A DNA stretch of 39,520 nt from Rusavskia elegans (lineage: Eukaryota > Ascomycota > Lecanoromycetes > Teloschistales > Teloschistaceae): the NCBI GenBank assembly GCA_011316305.1, contig SAUG01000195.1:1-39520 (forward strand), in the 5' to 3' direction. Shown in pieces: positions 1 to 10,381 of this stretch (the stretch's first letter is position 1; every line of letters starts with the position of its first letter). The position numbers and the translations under genes are program-made. Under the pieces are notes generated by a model. The model worked only from the letters and a program-made list of their open reading frames with translations, did no database searches and had not been told where the DNA came from.

Positions 1-704
1 TCTATTCCGGATATCTAAAACTAGTCGATAGCGAAATAGTAAATTAAAATTATCTAGATAATTCGGACGTTAATTAAAGCGATTAGATATAAAATAATAA
101 TAAAAAAGAAAAAGAAAATAAAGATTTAGATTAAAGATATTAGTACTAAGACTACTGAATTCCCCGGATGTAATATTATAATCTTTAAAATAATTTACTA
201 TTATTTTAAATATCGTTTAATTTCTATAATTTTTTAACTGATCGATTACGTTTTATCTATTATAAAATTTATTCTATAATATAATTAGATCAATTAAAAT
301 AGTTAATTTATTATTTAAAATATAAAATTTTATTTATTTTAATAGTTTAAAATTCTATAGCGATTCCGTTCCGAGCTAGTATAGCCGGACGCCGGTTTAA
401 CGTTCCTAATTAACTATAGTTCCGCGAAAGATATTATAATAGACGCCGGATACTAATATAGAACTTTATATAAAATCTAATTATTAAAAGCGCTATATTA
501 TATCTAAATTTCTTTAATAGCTATATATTACTTTAATCGAATTTAAATAAAATATAATATTTTAGAATTTATTACGCGCTATCTATAGAATTAAAAATTA
601 ATAGAATCGTATGAAATTTAAATATATAGTAAAATAATAAAAGAATTAGAATATTACGTCCGGCGGATTTAGCGGTCGAATTCCGTATTTTAAAGACCTT
701 TTTC
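1..704. repeat. RIP-degraded AT-rich DNA, unidentified
   Basis: There is no usable open frame. CA and TG dinucleotides are nearly missing, while CG and TA are frequent, as in the other AT-rich parts of the window. This is most simply a transposon relic mutated by RIP. I could not assign a family because no domain could be read through the stops. Confidence 0.6.
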
Positions 705-1267
705 TATCAGCGAATCCTAAAATGGATTTTCAGATTAGACCGGCTGACAGCCATTTTAATCTAAATAATCTAAAAATCCAAATAATCTAAAAATCTAAAA
801 AGTTAATTTTCGATAGATTAAAACTTTAATAGTATCTATAGTACGAATATCTGCTTAGTAAACAGCCTAAAATAGAATCTATATATAAACTAAAAATAAA
901 CCTATATAACCTAACTTAAAAATAAGGTTTAGCGGCCGCTACTAAAAGCGGGAATAACGGAAATCGAATATCTATTTAATAAACTATACTAGACTTAATC
1001 TAGTTAGATTCTAGTAAAAAAACCTAATATTTTCGATTTAGACGAAGCTAACCTAGCGTTATATACGCGTATATAGGCCTACTAACTACTAATAAAGACT
1101 TAAACGAATTTAAAATCGAATCTTTAAATCTTTTTAGCCGTTTTAGCCGCTCAGCCGTTTTAGCCGTCTTAGCCGCGTAGCTACGTAGCTTCGGGTATAC
1201 CCGAAACCGGTTAAGACGACTAAAACGGCTAAAACCGGTTTTAAATCGGTTTTGAAAAATGCTGATA
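705..1267 (+). mobile_element. Foldback MITE-like element, copy 1
   Basis: A 563-bp element related along its whole length to the copy at 7838-8434. It begins TATCAGC and ends GCTGATA; the other copy has CATCAGC and GCTGATG, so the terminal C and G were probably lost here to RIP. The last 150 bp contain runs of AGCCGTTTT-type units followed by their reverse complement, giving a long imperfect hairpin at about 1135-1235. No coding capacity is visible, so it is probably non-autonomous. I found no convincing target duplication, and the superfamily is unknown. Confidence 0.6.
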
Positions 1268-1620
1268 TCTCTAATTTTTAACAAGATTCTAATTTTTAAT
1301 AATTTCTACTAAATTAAATATTTTATAACTTAAACGAAAGTATTCGAAATTAATAAAATTATATTTAAAAGATCTATATCTAAAAATTTTGATTTAAAAA
1401 TATCTAATATATCGAAGTAATATATAGAAAGTTATAGACCTATAAATAACGTTCGCTTCGATTATAGAAAATATTCTACTATTAAAAATCGTTAGAAAAA
1501 TCTTTTATATTAAAAATTTTAGAATATTCAGTTTAGCTCCGTATATATAGTACTAGTAATATTATTTACTACTTTATATTTAATTAATCTATAGATTACA
1601 GTTAAATATATATATAATAG
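1268..1620. repeat. RIP-degraded AT-rich DNA, unidentified
   Basis: CA/TG-poor AT-rich sequence between the first MITE and the A-tailed element. Nothing else could be recognised in it. Confidence 0.5.
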
Positions 1621-2564
1621 CTTCATTTAAAAGACTTTTATTTGGAATTATATTGAATTTTCATATATATATATATATTTCATCAACGTTATATACGGCA
1701 ACGATTGTTGTATTTCACGTGCAGCAAAGAAATTTTCACAGCCAAAAATATACAATTTATCAAGTAAAATTTACAGCGCAGTTAATTATATTAACTATTT
1801 TCTTTTTTATTCGATTACGAATCTTCTACTATCTAGTCTTTTCTCGATATTATAAATAATTAGAAATATCTAATATTTCCGCTATATCTATCTATTATAC
1901 TGCGAGGTAATCATCTATATTTATTATATCGGCTGTATTTATTATATAACCTATATCTAAACGTTCCGCTAAACTATTAAAATACTTTTTAGTTTATTTA
2001 ACTTTAAAAGGGTCGCTAGATAGTATACTAGCTACTACGGCCAGAAGCTTTACTCGGTTAATTAGGTTAAAGAAAAATAGAAAAATTAGATAGCGTATTT
2101 TAAGAACGGTAAAAAGAAAATTTAAATTAAAGTCGAAATAGATTACTCTGGCTATAATAAAGTAGTCGACGACCGCGCGGGTAGATATAGTTATTACGGA
2201 TATAGATATTACTATCTAGTTTAACTTGCAGCTATAACTGTTGCGGAAGTATATATATACGTAAAGGCTTTTAGTAAATTATAATACTTGCGAGGGGCTT
2301 ATATTACTAGTAAATGAAAAAGAAACGATAACTGCGAGGTATATTTATCTATAAAAATCTCTACGTTAGTTAAATTATCGGTAGAAGGATACGTTATATT
2401 ACTAAGTAAATTTAAATTAAAATTCTATAGAAAGAACCGTTATTTATATTAATTAAACCAGAATATAAATTCTGTTACCGTATATTCAATACTGATATAC
2501 TAACGTTTGATTTGTTCATCGAACCATTGGTTCACCGGATACTAAAATCAAAACAAATAACTAA
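1621..2564 (+). mobile_element. A-tailed dispersed element, long copy 1 (non-LTR-like)
   Basis: About 944 bp, related to 38148-39195 at both ends and in patches between. Both start with a block containing GGAATTATA and TATACGGCAACRATWGTTG and end with ACCGTATATYCAAYRCT, GGTTMACCGGRTAYC and an A-rich tail AAAACAAATAA. A 106-bp 3' fragment of the same family lies at 29290-29395. Imperfect direct repeats of about 10 bp (TATATAATAG at 1611-1620, ATATATATAG at 2565-2574) flank it. A-rich 3' end, 5' truncation of one copy and duplications of varying length fit target-primed insertion of a non-LTR or SINE-like element. No reverse transcriptase can be read, and the 68-codon ORF at 1653-1859 is not convincing. 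Confidence 0.5.
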
Positions 2565-2574
2565 ATATATATAG

Positions 2575-3283
2575 TAAAATTATAAAAATTCCGATAATAT
2601 ATCTATTATATATTTTTATAATTACTTTTTAATATTTTTAACGTTTTACGTTTATATGTAAACTTTAACGGAGTATACTATAATATTAATAAACGTATTA
2701 AATTAATTATTTTATAAAAGCTACTTTTTCTAGTCTTTAATTTTATCGCGGAAGCAACTACCGAAACCTTTTTTTATTTTTATTTCTTTCTAATCTTTCT
2801 AGCCGAGCTTATATATCTATTTAAAACTAAAGCCTATAGTATTATATTTTTTAAATACTATTTTAAAATCTTTATATTCGATAGGATTATTTTTTATCTA
2901 TTATATAAAATTCTCGGCGCGTAAATATTTTTAGTCGCCGGAAACTCGAATAGAATTATTAAATACCGGAAGATTCTTTTTTTTAGACTTTTTAACTATT
3001 CTTTCGGTAGTAGAAAACTAAAAAACAGGCTTTATATACAGTAGTAGACTAAGCTCTAAATCGCTATTTTTCTAACGGTATCTAAAAAACTAAAAAATCT
3101 TTTTAATATTTTTAAACTACTACGCGAGATTCTACTATAGAAAAAAAATAGTAATTTAATAAATAATTATAGTAGGCGTTTATTAAATAAAAGTATCGCT
3201 CGCCTCTTTTTTTTTTTTAAATCTTTTACTATTTAAATATCTTTCGCGTAGAAGATAATAAACTAGTTTCTAACCTTTTCCGA
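2575..3283. repeat. RIP-degraded AT-rich DNA, unidentified
   Basis: Heavily CA/TG-depleted sequence into which the LTR element at 3289 inserted. No protein domain could be read. Confidence 0.5.
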
Positions 3284-3288
3284 TAGAT
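3284..3288 (+). repeat. Target-site duplication TAGAT (left)
   Basis: TAGAT directly precedes the left LTR and is repeated exactly at 6647-6651 directly after the right LTR. This is the 5-bp duplication expected of LTR retrotransposon integration, and it fixes the element ends. Confidence 0.8.
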
Positions 3289-3696
3289 TGTAACGTCCCT
3301 ATGTATCAGAGGGCGTTGCGCTCGAGCCTAGCTACAGCCGTAGACGTAGTCCGAGCTACTAAATAGTAAGGGAATCCTAGTATAGATTATCGTAACTAAT
3401 TCTATATAGCTGCAGAGGTACGGTTATAATATTATAAGGTATCTTTATTATAAGGTAATTAAGAAGAGAATAGTAGAGACGTATTTAATAATTATATTAA
3501 CGACTAACGAAAGAAGCTATCTATAGAAATAATAAGCGATATATATATTAAGAATAGCTATAAAAGCCGACAGTAGCCGTACGCTAAGAGCCCTACTAAA
3601 AGTAGCAGCTATAGCGGCTATAGACGGCTATAGATAATTAGGCTCGCTTATCTAGCTAATCTTCTAGGGAACCTCTATAGAGTTATAGATATAATA
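3289..3696 (-). repeat. Left LTR (3' LTR of a minus-strand element)
   Basis: A 408-bp terminal repeat beginning TGTAACGTCCC, matching 6239-6646 and 30269-30677. Immediately inside it, at about 3697-3706, lies a C-rich run that reads on the minus strand as AGGGGGGGCCG. That is a plausible polypurine tract just upstream of a 3' LTR, in agreement with the minus-strand gag. Differences between the LTR copies are almost all C/T or G/A, as RIP predicts, so they cannot be used to date the insertion. Confidence 0.8.
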
Positions 3697-3849
3697 CGGC
3701 CCCCCCTATATCGCTTCTTACCTAGTATAGTTATTATCTATAGGGTATAAAAAGGGTTCCTTTTCCTCTTCTTTCTATTCTATTAATATCTCTATTATAT
3801 ATTTTTACCGAAAAAACCGTCTAAAGTCTTTCGTTTATATCTAATTAAA

Positions 3850-4450
3850 AGGGATTAAGATATTTTTTCCTTATTTATTATATACTCGTAATTCTTTAAA
3901 AAAATATAAAGTCGAGGTCGGTAGTAATACCTACGGTAAATATACTCGGGCTTAGAAATCCTATAATCTCCTAATTTCTAATACTACCTATATATTAGTA
4001 TCTACTTATTTTCTTTTACTAACCTTTAACCAGGGAAGCGTTTTAAAAATAAAAAGAATAAACTACATTCTAATATCGCGAGCGTTTTTAATAAATATTC
4101 CGAAGTTTATCGCTATATCGAATCCTTCCTTAATTCCGAAAAGGAGATTCGTAATAAACGTCTTACTTAAGAGTCCGATCTTCGTCGATTCCTTAGTAAA
4201 TAAGAGTATTTTATTACTTATTACCGCGCTTTAAATAAACGCGAGAGTAATTTTATCGTTTAGGAATAACGCGTTCTAGCTCGTTTTAATAAAATCGATA
4301 ATCCTATTATATTTTACTCTTCCGGTAGTTTTACGCTAGCCGTATAAAAGGTATCTATTAGATTAATTCCTATATTCGGTTCGGATAATTTAGATTAGTT
4401 TCTAAAAGATTTTAACTTCTTTTAGCCCGTAGAAACTATAGGGTCCTAAA
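3850..4450 (+). pseudogene. Antisense reading frame inside the LTR element (relic)
   Basis: Read on the plus strand, opposite to gag, this stretch gives a protein-like frame in two segments. The first contains YKVEVGSNTYGKYTRA, the second NSEKEIRNKRLT, YYRALNKRESNFIV and YSSGSFTLAV. Its stops are TAG/TAA in positions where Gln codons would be RIPed. The third element copy (about 30880-31400) has the matching frame in the same place relative to its LTR, for instance YKIKVDSNIYSVYTRI and NSEKEIYNKFLI. The shift between segments may be an intron or an indel. No family recognised. Confidence 0.4.
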
Positions 4451-5179
4451 GAAAATCTAGTAAAAGGTTCCTTCTCTACTATTTTTATATATTAACTACT
4501 TAAGTATCTATATTATAAGTTATTTCCGATTCCTCTAAAAATTCCGCTAACTTTTACTTCTAAGATACTATCTCGTCCTATAATAATAGCGATAGTAACT
4601 AATCGAAGTCTTCGTTCCTAAATTAAACGCTAAGCGTTAGGTCTAGAGTTCTTTTATCCTAATTTACCTAATTAGATTTATAGTATTCGATTTTATTTAT
4701 AGCGTTAATAACGTTTATATAAACTTTTTTTATATAGTCTATCTATAGCTATTAGATTAGTTTCCCGCTTTTATTATATTTTTTCGCAAGTTTTTAGAAT
4801 AGCTAATAATATTCCTTCTAAATCTACGTTTCCTATACTTCTCCGCCTTCTTTAAATCTTATATCTAAGTCCTTAATATCGGAGTAGGTTATTATTAACT
4901 TAACGTCTAATTTTTTATATAATAGATTTTTATAGGCTAGGAGGTATATTATCTACGGTTCTATTTTCTTGCTAACTATATTTTTTTCGGTCGTTTTTCC
5001 TAAAATTAATTCTTTCTACTCGTTTCCTAGGACTATATAGTCCCTCTAGCTATTAATTATAGTAAAGTTCGTTATTCTAATTAATCCGTATTTTATCTTA
5101 ACTTTAATATCTAGTACTCTGTCGTTATATATTATCCGTCCGTAGATATATCCTTTAATCTTATTATAAAATCCTCTTA

Positions 5180-6230
5180 TAATTTTATTATTTTCCTCTC
5201 TATTTACGAGAGCGATTATTTATTAACCTCTGATTTTAACTTTAAGCGCTATAGTAAGAGGTTTTTCGGTTTTATATAACTTAAATCCGACTATTAGCCT
5301 CTTTAGTTCTCGTATTTCTATAGGTTCTTTAAGGTACTATCCTAATCTCTCTTTATCCGATAGATAGATATAGTAATTATCGTTGTAATAGGCTAACTAG
5401 CTTTTTACTATATATTTATTAGTTACTTTCCCGGGTAATTCCTCTGTTATTTCTAACTAATTTTTAATTACTTTAGTTACCTCCTTAGTTAGATAATTCC
5501 TTTTAAGGTATTCTATCTTTCTATATAAATAATAAGCTTTAATTCGCGATCCTTTAGTCTCAGTAGTATCGAGCTCTATTAGGTTTCCTCTAGGCTTTCT
5601 TTTAGCGGGTCCTATTTTAGTAAGCGCCTGCTTATCTAAATATATTTTATACTGCCTAGTATCGATTCTTATCGCTAGTTTAATAAAATCTACTAACGAG
5701 TCTAGTTTTTCGATCGCTACTATAGCTTTCTTAACTTTTATATAGAGTCTTTTATAGAAGTAGGCTTTTAGAGCTAAGTCCTCCTAGTCTATCTTATAAA
5801 CTAACGTTCTAAACTAAGTAGCGTAGGTAGTTACCGACTTCTACTACTTTAGAACTATAAGTCTCCTATCCGTTACTCTATCTTTATTACTATTTCTAAA
5901 GGCTTTTTTTATAACTATAATAAAGTTAGTAAAGGCGTAGAAGATTTATACTATTTCGTTTTCCTTTTACCCTTCCGGGTTATCGAGGTAGTCTTCTATT
6001 CGAAGCTATACCTAATTAAGGATAGTCCCTCCTAGATATAACGTTATAAATAAAACCTTAACCGCTTTATTAGGAAACTGGTTTATATATAATATAAAGT
6101 AGATATTTATCTAAATAACCTATAGTTTTAAAGATCCTTTATCTCCTTTATAGATATTTAGCGTTACTATTTTAATACTATCGCTTCGGTCCGTAGGACG
6201 GGATAACGAGAGTAATATAGTAGGGTAAGT
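5180..6230 (-). pseudogene. RIPed retrotransposon gag (Ty3/Gypsy type)
   Basis: On the minus strand a broken frame reads SVTTYATxFRTLVYKID, ALKAYFYKRLYIKVKKAI and DFIKLAIRIDTRQYKIYLDK. This matches the usual Ty3/Gypsy gag core (TVxEYAxxFxxLxxxLdW...lxxxFYxGLxxxvkd...LixlAIrIDnRxyER). Internal stops are TAG/TAA, as expected from Gln or Trp codons mutated by RIP. It lies next to the right-hand (5') LTR, the correct position for gag in a minus-strand element. Confidence 0.75.
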
Positions 6231-6238
6231 CGTTAAAA

Positions 6239-6646
6239 TATAACGTCCCTATATATTAGAGGGCGTTACGCTCGAGCCTAGCTACAGCCGTAGATATAGT
6301 CCGAGCTACTAAATAGTAAAGGAATCCTAATATAGATTATCGTAACTAATTCTATATAGCCGCAGAGGTATAATTACGATATTACGAGGTATCTTTATTA
6401 TAAAGTAATTAAGAAGAGAATAGTAGAGATATATTTAATAATTATATTAACGACTAATAAGAGAAGCTATCTATAGGAGTAATAAGCGATATATATATTA
6501 AGAGTAGCTATAAGGGCCGATAGTAGCTGTACGCTAAAAGCCCTGCTAAAAGCAGCGGCTATAGCGGCTATAGACGGCTATAGATAATTAGGCTCGCTTG
6601 TCTGGCCAATCTTCCAGAGAACCTCTGTGGAATCGTGGACGTAATA
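6239..6646 (-). repeat. Right LTR (5' LTR of a minus-strand element)
   Basis: A 408-bp repeat equal in length to the left LTR. The terminal TG has become TA. Its last 50 bp (about 6596-6646) keep many CA and TG dinucleotides that are lost in the other two copies, while its inner edge is fully RIPed. The TAGAT duplication follows at 6647-6651. Confidence 0.8.
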
Positions 6647-6651
6647 TAGAT

Positions 6652-7837
6652 ATATTATATTAATATCCGCGTATTTCGCCTTTCTTTAAATAGCTAGATT
6701 TATTATTTTATTCTAGGCGATAATCTAATATAGAGTAAAAGGATAATAGATTTTCTTGCCGACCGGCTACTAGTAACTATATTTATTTTCGCCTAAATAT
6801 CTAATTCTATCGTATCGGTTAATTCGGATAAGATTATATTTAAATTATTTATAGATTTTCTTTATTTTCTAGTAATAGGCGGCTTCTAGCTTCTATTTTT
6901 TAATTATTATCTTTTTTTTCTTTTTTTTAGTAGTTCCCGAAAATAATAAGGAATCGAAGTCTGTACGGGAAATATTAATACTAGAATTAATTAATATAAA
7001 ATTTTTAAAGTTATTTATATTTATATTAAAAGATACTTTATACTTTTTACTTTTATTTTTATTCGAAGAATTTTTCCTAGCTTTACTAGTTAAGATAAGC
7101 TTATATTTCTATTAGATATAACTATTAATACTCTTTTTCTTTTTACTATTAATCTAGTAGTAAATAATTCTATCGATTTTTAACTATTAGTTTATATTTT
7201 CGTATTGATACTAGGTATTCTATACTTTAACTATTAAGAATTATATAAATATAAAGAATTCTATAAAAAAAAATCTTTTATAATCTAATATTTTTAGTTA
7301 ATATTTTTAATAATTTTACTAGTAAAAGTATCGAAGCTAAAAGATTTAGATATATCGAAGCCTTTAAAGTTAATATTAACCGAAATATCTTTTTTCTAGT
7401 AGATATACTAGTTTATAATATAGACCGTCGATAGAAATAGTTAAATTTTATTATTTTAACCGCTTCCGGCCTATATTTTATTACTAGTAAAATCTTTTAG
7501 AACGTTAATATAAATACGCGTAAGGTTCGATAGCTACTAAACCTTTTCTGCGGGTTTTTCTACGGGCTTTTCTTTAATAAGTTTCTTTTTAGCGGTAGTA
7601 ATAATCCCCGCGATCTTTTTTTTAGAAATTACCTCGATAGTAATATTCTTTTTAATAGTAGTTTTTTTAGTAGCCTTTTTTTTAATAGTTTACTATTTAG
7701 TAGCTTTAGTAGCAGCTTTCTTTTTAGCGTTTTCTATTTTTAATTATCTTTTTCTTTAACGTATCTATTTGCCGCTTTAATAGCTTCGGAGGTATTTTTA
7801 TAACGGAAACAGAATTAGAAAAATATTTTTAAAAAAC
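6652..7837. repeat. RIP-degraded AT-rich DNA, unidentified
   Basis: CA/TG-depleted sequence with lysine- and serine-like codon runs on both strands but no readable domain. A repeated TTTTTTAGTAGC-type motif around 7560-7760 suggests a low-complexity (Ala/Lys-rich) coding relic on the minus strand. Family unknown. Confidence 0.45.
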
Positions 7838-8434
7838 CATCAGCGAATCCTGAAATGGATTTTCAGATTAGAACCGGCTGACAGCCAAATAATCCAAATA
7901 ATCCAAAAATCCAAAAAGTGGATTTTCGATAGATTGGAGTTCTAATAGTATCTATAGTACGAATATCTACTTAGTAAACAGCCTAAAATAGAATCTATAT
8001 ATAAGTTAAAAATAAACCTATATAATCTAACTCGAAAATAAGATTTAGCGGCCGCCGCTAAAAGCGAGAATAACGGAAGTCGAATATCTATTTAATAAAC
8101 TACGCTAGATTTAATCTAGTTAGATTCTAGTAAGAAAACCTAATATTTTCGATTTAGATAAATCTAGTCTAGCGTTATATATAGGCGTATATAGGCCTAC
8201 TAACTACTAATAAAAATTTAAATAAATTTAAAATCGAATTTCTAAATCTTTTTAGCCGTTTTAGCTATTTAGCCGTTTTAGCTATTTTAGCCGCGTAGCC
8301 ACGCAGCTTCGGATATATCCGAAACCGGCTAATAAACCGTTTATAAATCGCTTTCAGCCGTACCGGCTGAAAACTGGCTAAGACGGCTAAAACGGCTGAA
8401 ACCGGCTTCAAGCCGGTTTTAGAAAATGCTGATG
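7838..8434 (+). mobile_element. Foldback MITE-like element, copy 2
   Basis: A 597-bp copy of the element at 705-1267 in the same orientation. It has intact CATCAGC..GCTGATG ends. Its first roughly 110 and last roughly 100 bp keep CA/TG dinucleotides, while the middle is RIPed. The 3' part contains CGGCTAAAACGG / CCGTTTTAGCCG inverted units that fold into a hairpin. It forms the exact left border of the balanced-composition island. Confidence 0.65.
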
Positions 8435-8724
8435 ACTCCGACGGTTCCGGCGGCGGCGTTATTACCTGAATTTCGGGTAGCGCGCGAAGGAGCTATATTC
8501 GGTATAAAGAGGAAGTATAAATAGCTTTAATTTAACCCGATTAAATAGGTTAAATAACTTTAAGGGTAGTAGTAAGATTAAAATATAGGTAGTAGAGGTT
8601 TTATTAAATCACGCTAAAATTTTAGTGGGTGGTGCGGGGAAAATCACGTTTTTATTACTAATTATCGAATCTGGGGTAATAGTTTCTTGATCCTTCGGGG
8701 AGCTTCGAAACACCAGCATCTTCT
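8435..8724. other. Transition between RIPed DNA and gene island
   Basis: Base composition moves from AT-rich, CA/TG-poor (to about 8600) to balanced. I see no gene, RNA or repeat here. Confidence 0.5.
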
Positions 8725-8973
8725 ATGATTTACTTTCTATCCACGCTTTACTCGCGTACTTCCTTGCAGTATGTAGCTGAGAAGTATCTGCCGACGTTCA
8801 TTACCAATTATGTCACGTTCGAAAGCAAATTCCTTGAGCTCCGTATCTATCTAGTCCAATCGCTTCCACCGCCTACGATCTATACGGTTATTACCCGTCC
8901 CAACCTGCAAGCCATAGATTCCCTAATATGTGGAGACTTTGAACGTTCCCCTTCTCACGTGCCCCCCACCTGA
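8725..8973 (+). CDS. Small hypothetical ORF, 82 codons
   Basis: An ATG-initiated open frame of 82 codons beginning MIYFLSTLYSRTSL, convergent with gene A, whose stop is 8 bp away. The sequence has an ordinary amino-acid mix but no signal peptide I would trust and no domain. It could be the 3' exon of a gene truncated by the adjacent transposon, a short gene, or chance. Low confidence. Confidence 0.25.
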   Translation: MIYFLSTLYSRTSLQYVAEKYLPTFITNYVTFESKFLELRIYLVQSLPPPTIYTVITRPNLQAIDSLICGDFERSPSHVPPT

Positions 8974-8981
8974 CAGAGCGC

Positions 8982-10381
8982 TTACTCCTCCACTTCGATC
9001 ACGCTCCTGTTTTTGGCGTGCTCATGGCCGCATCCCCTCGCGGTGACGCAACAATTCGGACATCTTTTACTCGCAAAGTCGTCGCCAACTGGAGGTATGA
9101 GCCGAGTGCAGGTTGTAAAGAACCCCTTCCCATCATCGCATTGGTCACAGTTGTCGTGGCCAGCCTCGATCCCGACCATCTGAGCAGCGATCTGTTCCAG
9201 AGTTTTGTATCTGAAAGCATTCAGGTACAAGATCTTGGTAGGCTTTCTGACAGCGGCGGTGGTGAAGTCCCGAAGCTTGGGCCGCTCTCGAATTTCGAGA
9301 AGTCGTTCGCTGATAGTGACGTTCTGTTCCAAGGCCAAATAGGTGTACATCAAATCGAGTGCGTGGTTGTCGATCGGCGCACTGACAGCCTCGAGGACTG
9401 GTAGATCGATATCAAGAAGCGCCTTCTGAGCTTGCTCGAGGGCGCGAAGACGCGCAGGGCTGGGCTTGGCAAGGTATACATAAGCTGCATATTGTACATG
9501 TGCCAAATCACCCAGATATTCCGGCTATTTGCTGTTAGCGATATTCTTGTAACAAATCCAAACGTGCCCAAGCTTACCTTGAATTTGGCGCAGAAAGATG
9601 GGTTTTGATCCTTGGCCTTCATGCAGGTCGAGCATGGCGACTCTGGACTGATATGGGATCTGCAGCATCGGTGATCGCTGTTATAGGTTAGCTACATCTG
9701 CGTTGAGAGCGAGGGGACTTACGGGTAGAGAAAGTACAGCCGTGCACAGCCAGTGCAGACAGAATCATCAAAAACGAACTCCACAGGAAATTCGGTGTCC
9801 TCGCTATCCTCCATATCAGTATCCCTAACCCCCTCCACGTCGATCTCTGAGTCGGACAGGACCTCCACAATGTGCTTGCCAGTATGATGGTCCGTCGAGC
9901 TCTGTGCACGCTCCATGCTGTGGTTGTCATCGGTGCCTCGAGCTTCATATACAGGTATTTTGATGTTACCGCTGTCCTCCATATCAGTATCTACCTCATC
10001 GTTCCTTGTATCAGTCTCAGGGTCGGCTGAAAGATGGGGGACCTGCTTGCCAGCACGGCAGCCCGTGCAGCTCTGTGTAGGCTGCATGGTATGGTAGTCT
10101 TCAGTCCCGCGAACCCTATCTTCATTAATGATCCAAGCCGAGCTTCGTTCATCACCACGGTCCAAGTTGTGCTCATCTCCACCACTGGAGCTGTCCTCCT
10201 CTTCGTCGACGATTATGGATCCTTCCTCGCCCTCTCCGTCGCCGGTTGTAGATCCTTCGTCACTGCTGCTTAAGGCGACTTCTCCTTCATCGGTGCTCGA
10301 CTCAGATTCCTCCTCAACGGGACGATAGCTTGATGTGGAGGACTGGCTATCTTGGTTGCTGCTGGCCAAGAAGTCTGACAT
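8982..10381 (-). CDS. Acidic, cysteine-rich protein with DUF3716-like C-terminus (gene A)
   Basis: Three exons join into one 433-residue frame: 10381-9723, 9677-9578 and 9524-8982. Introns are 45 bp (9678-9722, GTAAGT..CAG, branch GCTAAC) and 53 bp (9525-9577, GTAAGC..TAG, branch GCTAAC). The start ATG opens a Ser/Glu/Asp-rich disordered region (residues 1-90). Two imperfect tandem units follow, at about 90-144 and 147-200, each with RGT(E/D)D near the start and DTDMEDS near the end. A cysteine cluster spans both splice sites: CTGC at 209-212, then CC, CSTC and C. The C-terminus has C-x2-C-x9-C-x15-C-x2-CC-x5-C with GKGFFTTC, close to the fungal DUF3716 pattern (C..C..GkGpf..C...CaNC). It is probably a nuclear zinc-binding protein; the function is unknown. 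No RIP-type stops are present. The DUF3716 call rests on motif memory. Confidence 0.75.

Larger units (their letters stand above)
3289..6646 (-). mobile_element. LTR retrotransposon, probably non-autonomous (gag/protease, no RT)
   Basis: A complete 3,358-bp element with two 408-bp LTRs and a TAGAT target duplication. The roughly 2.5 kb internal part carries a Ty3/Gypsy-type gag relic on the minus strand and, after it, a stretch resembling a retroviral-type protease end (around DYIVLGNE at about 5020-5050). I could read no reverse transcriptase, RNase H or integrase, and there is little room for them. A reading frame on the opposite strand lies beside the 3' LTR. The element is therefore probably mobilised in trans. 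All frames are broken by RIP. Confidence 0.75.

Noticed and set aside
705..1267. Tc1/mariner-type TA target duplication for the MITE
   Set aside because: Copy 1 shows TA on both sides, but copy 2 shows CA and TG at the same positions, so these bases belong to the inverted repeat and became TA by RIP.
1048..1284. 78-codon minus-strand ORF rich in Arg/Lys/Phe repeats
   Set aside because: It lies entirely in the inverted AGCCGTTTT arrays of the MITE; the apparent protein repeat is the DNA repeat read through.
1653..1859. 68-codon ORF
   Set aside because: It sits in the less-RIPed 5' block of the A-tailed element and is not matched by an open frame in the second long copy.
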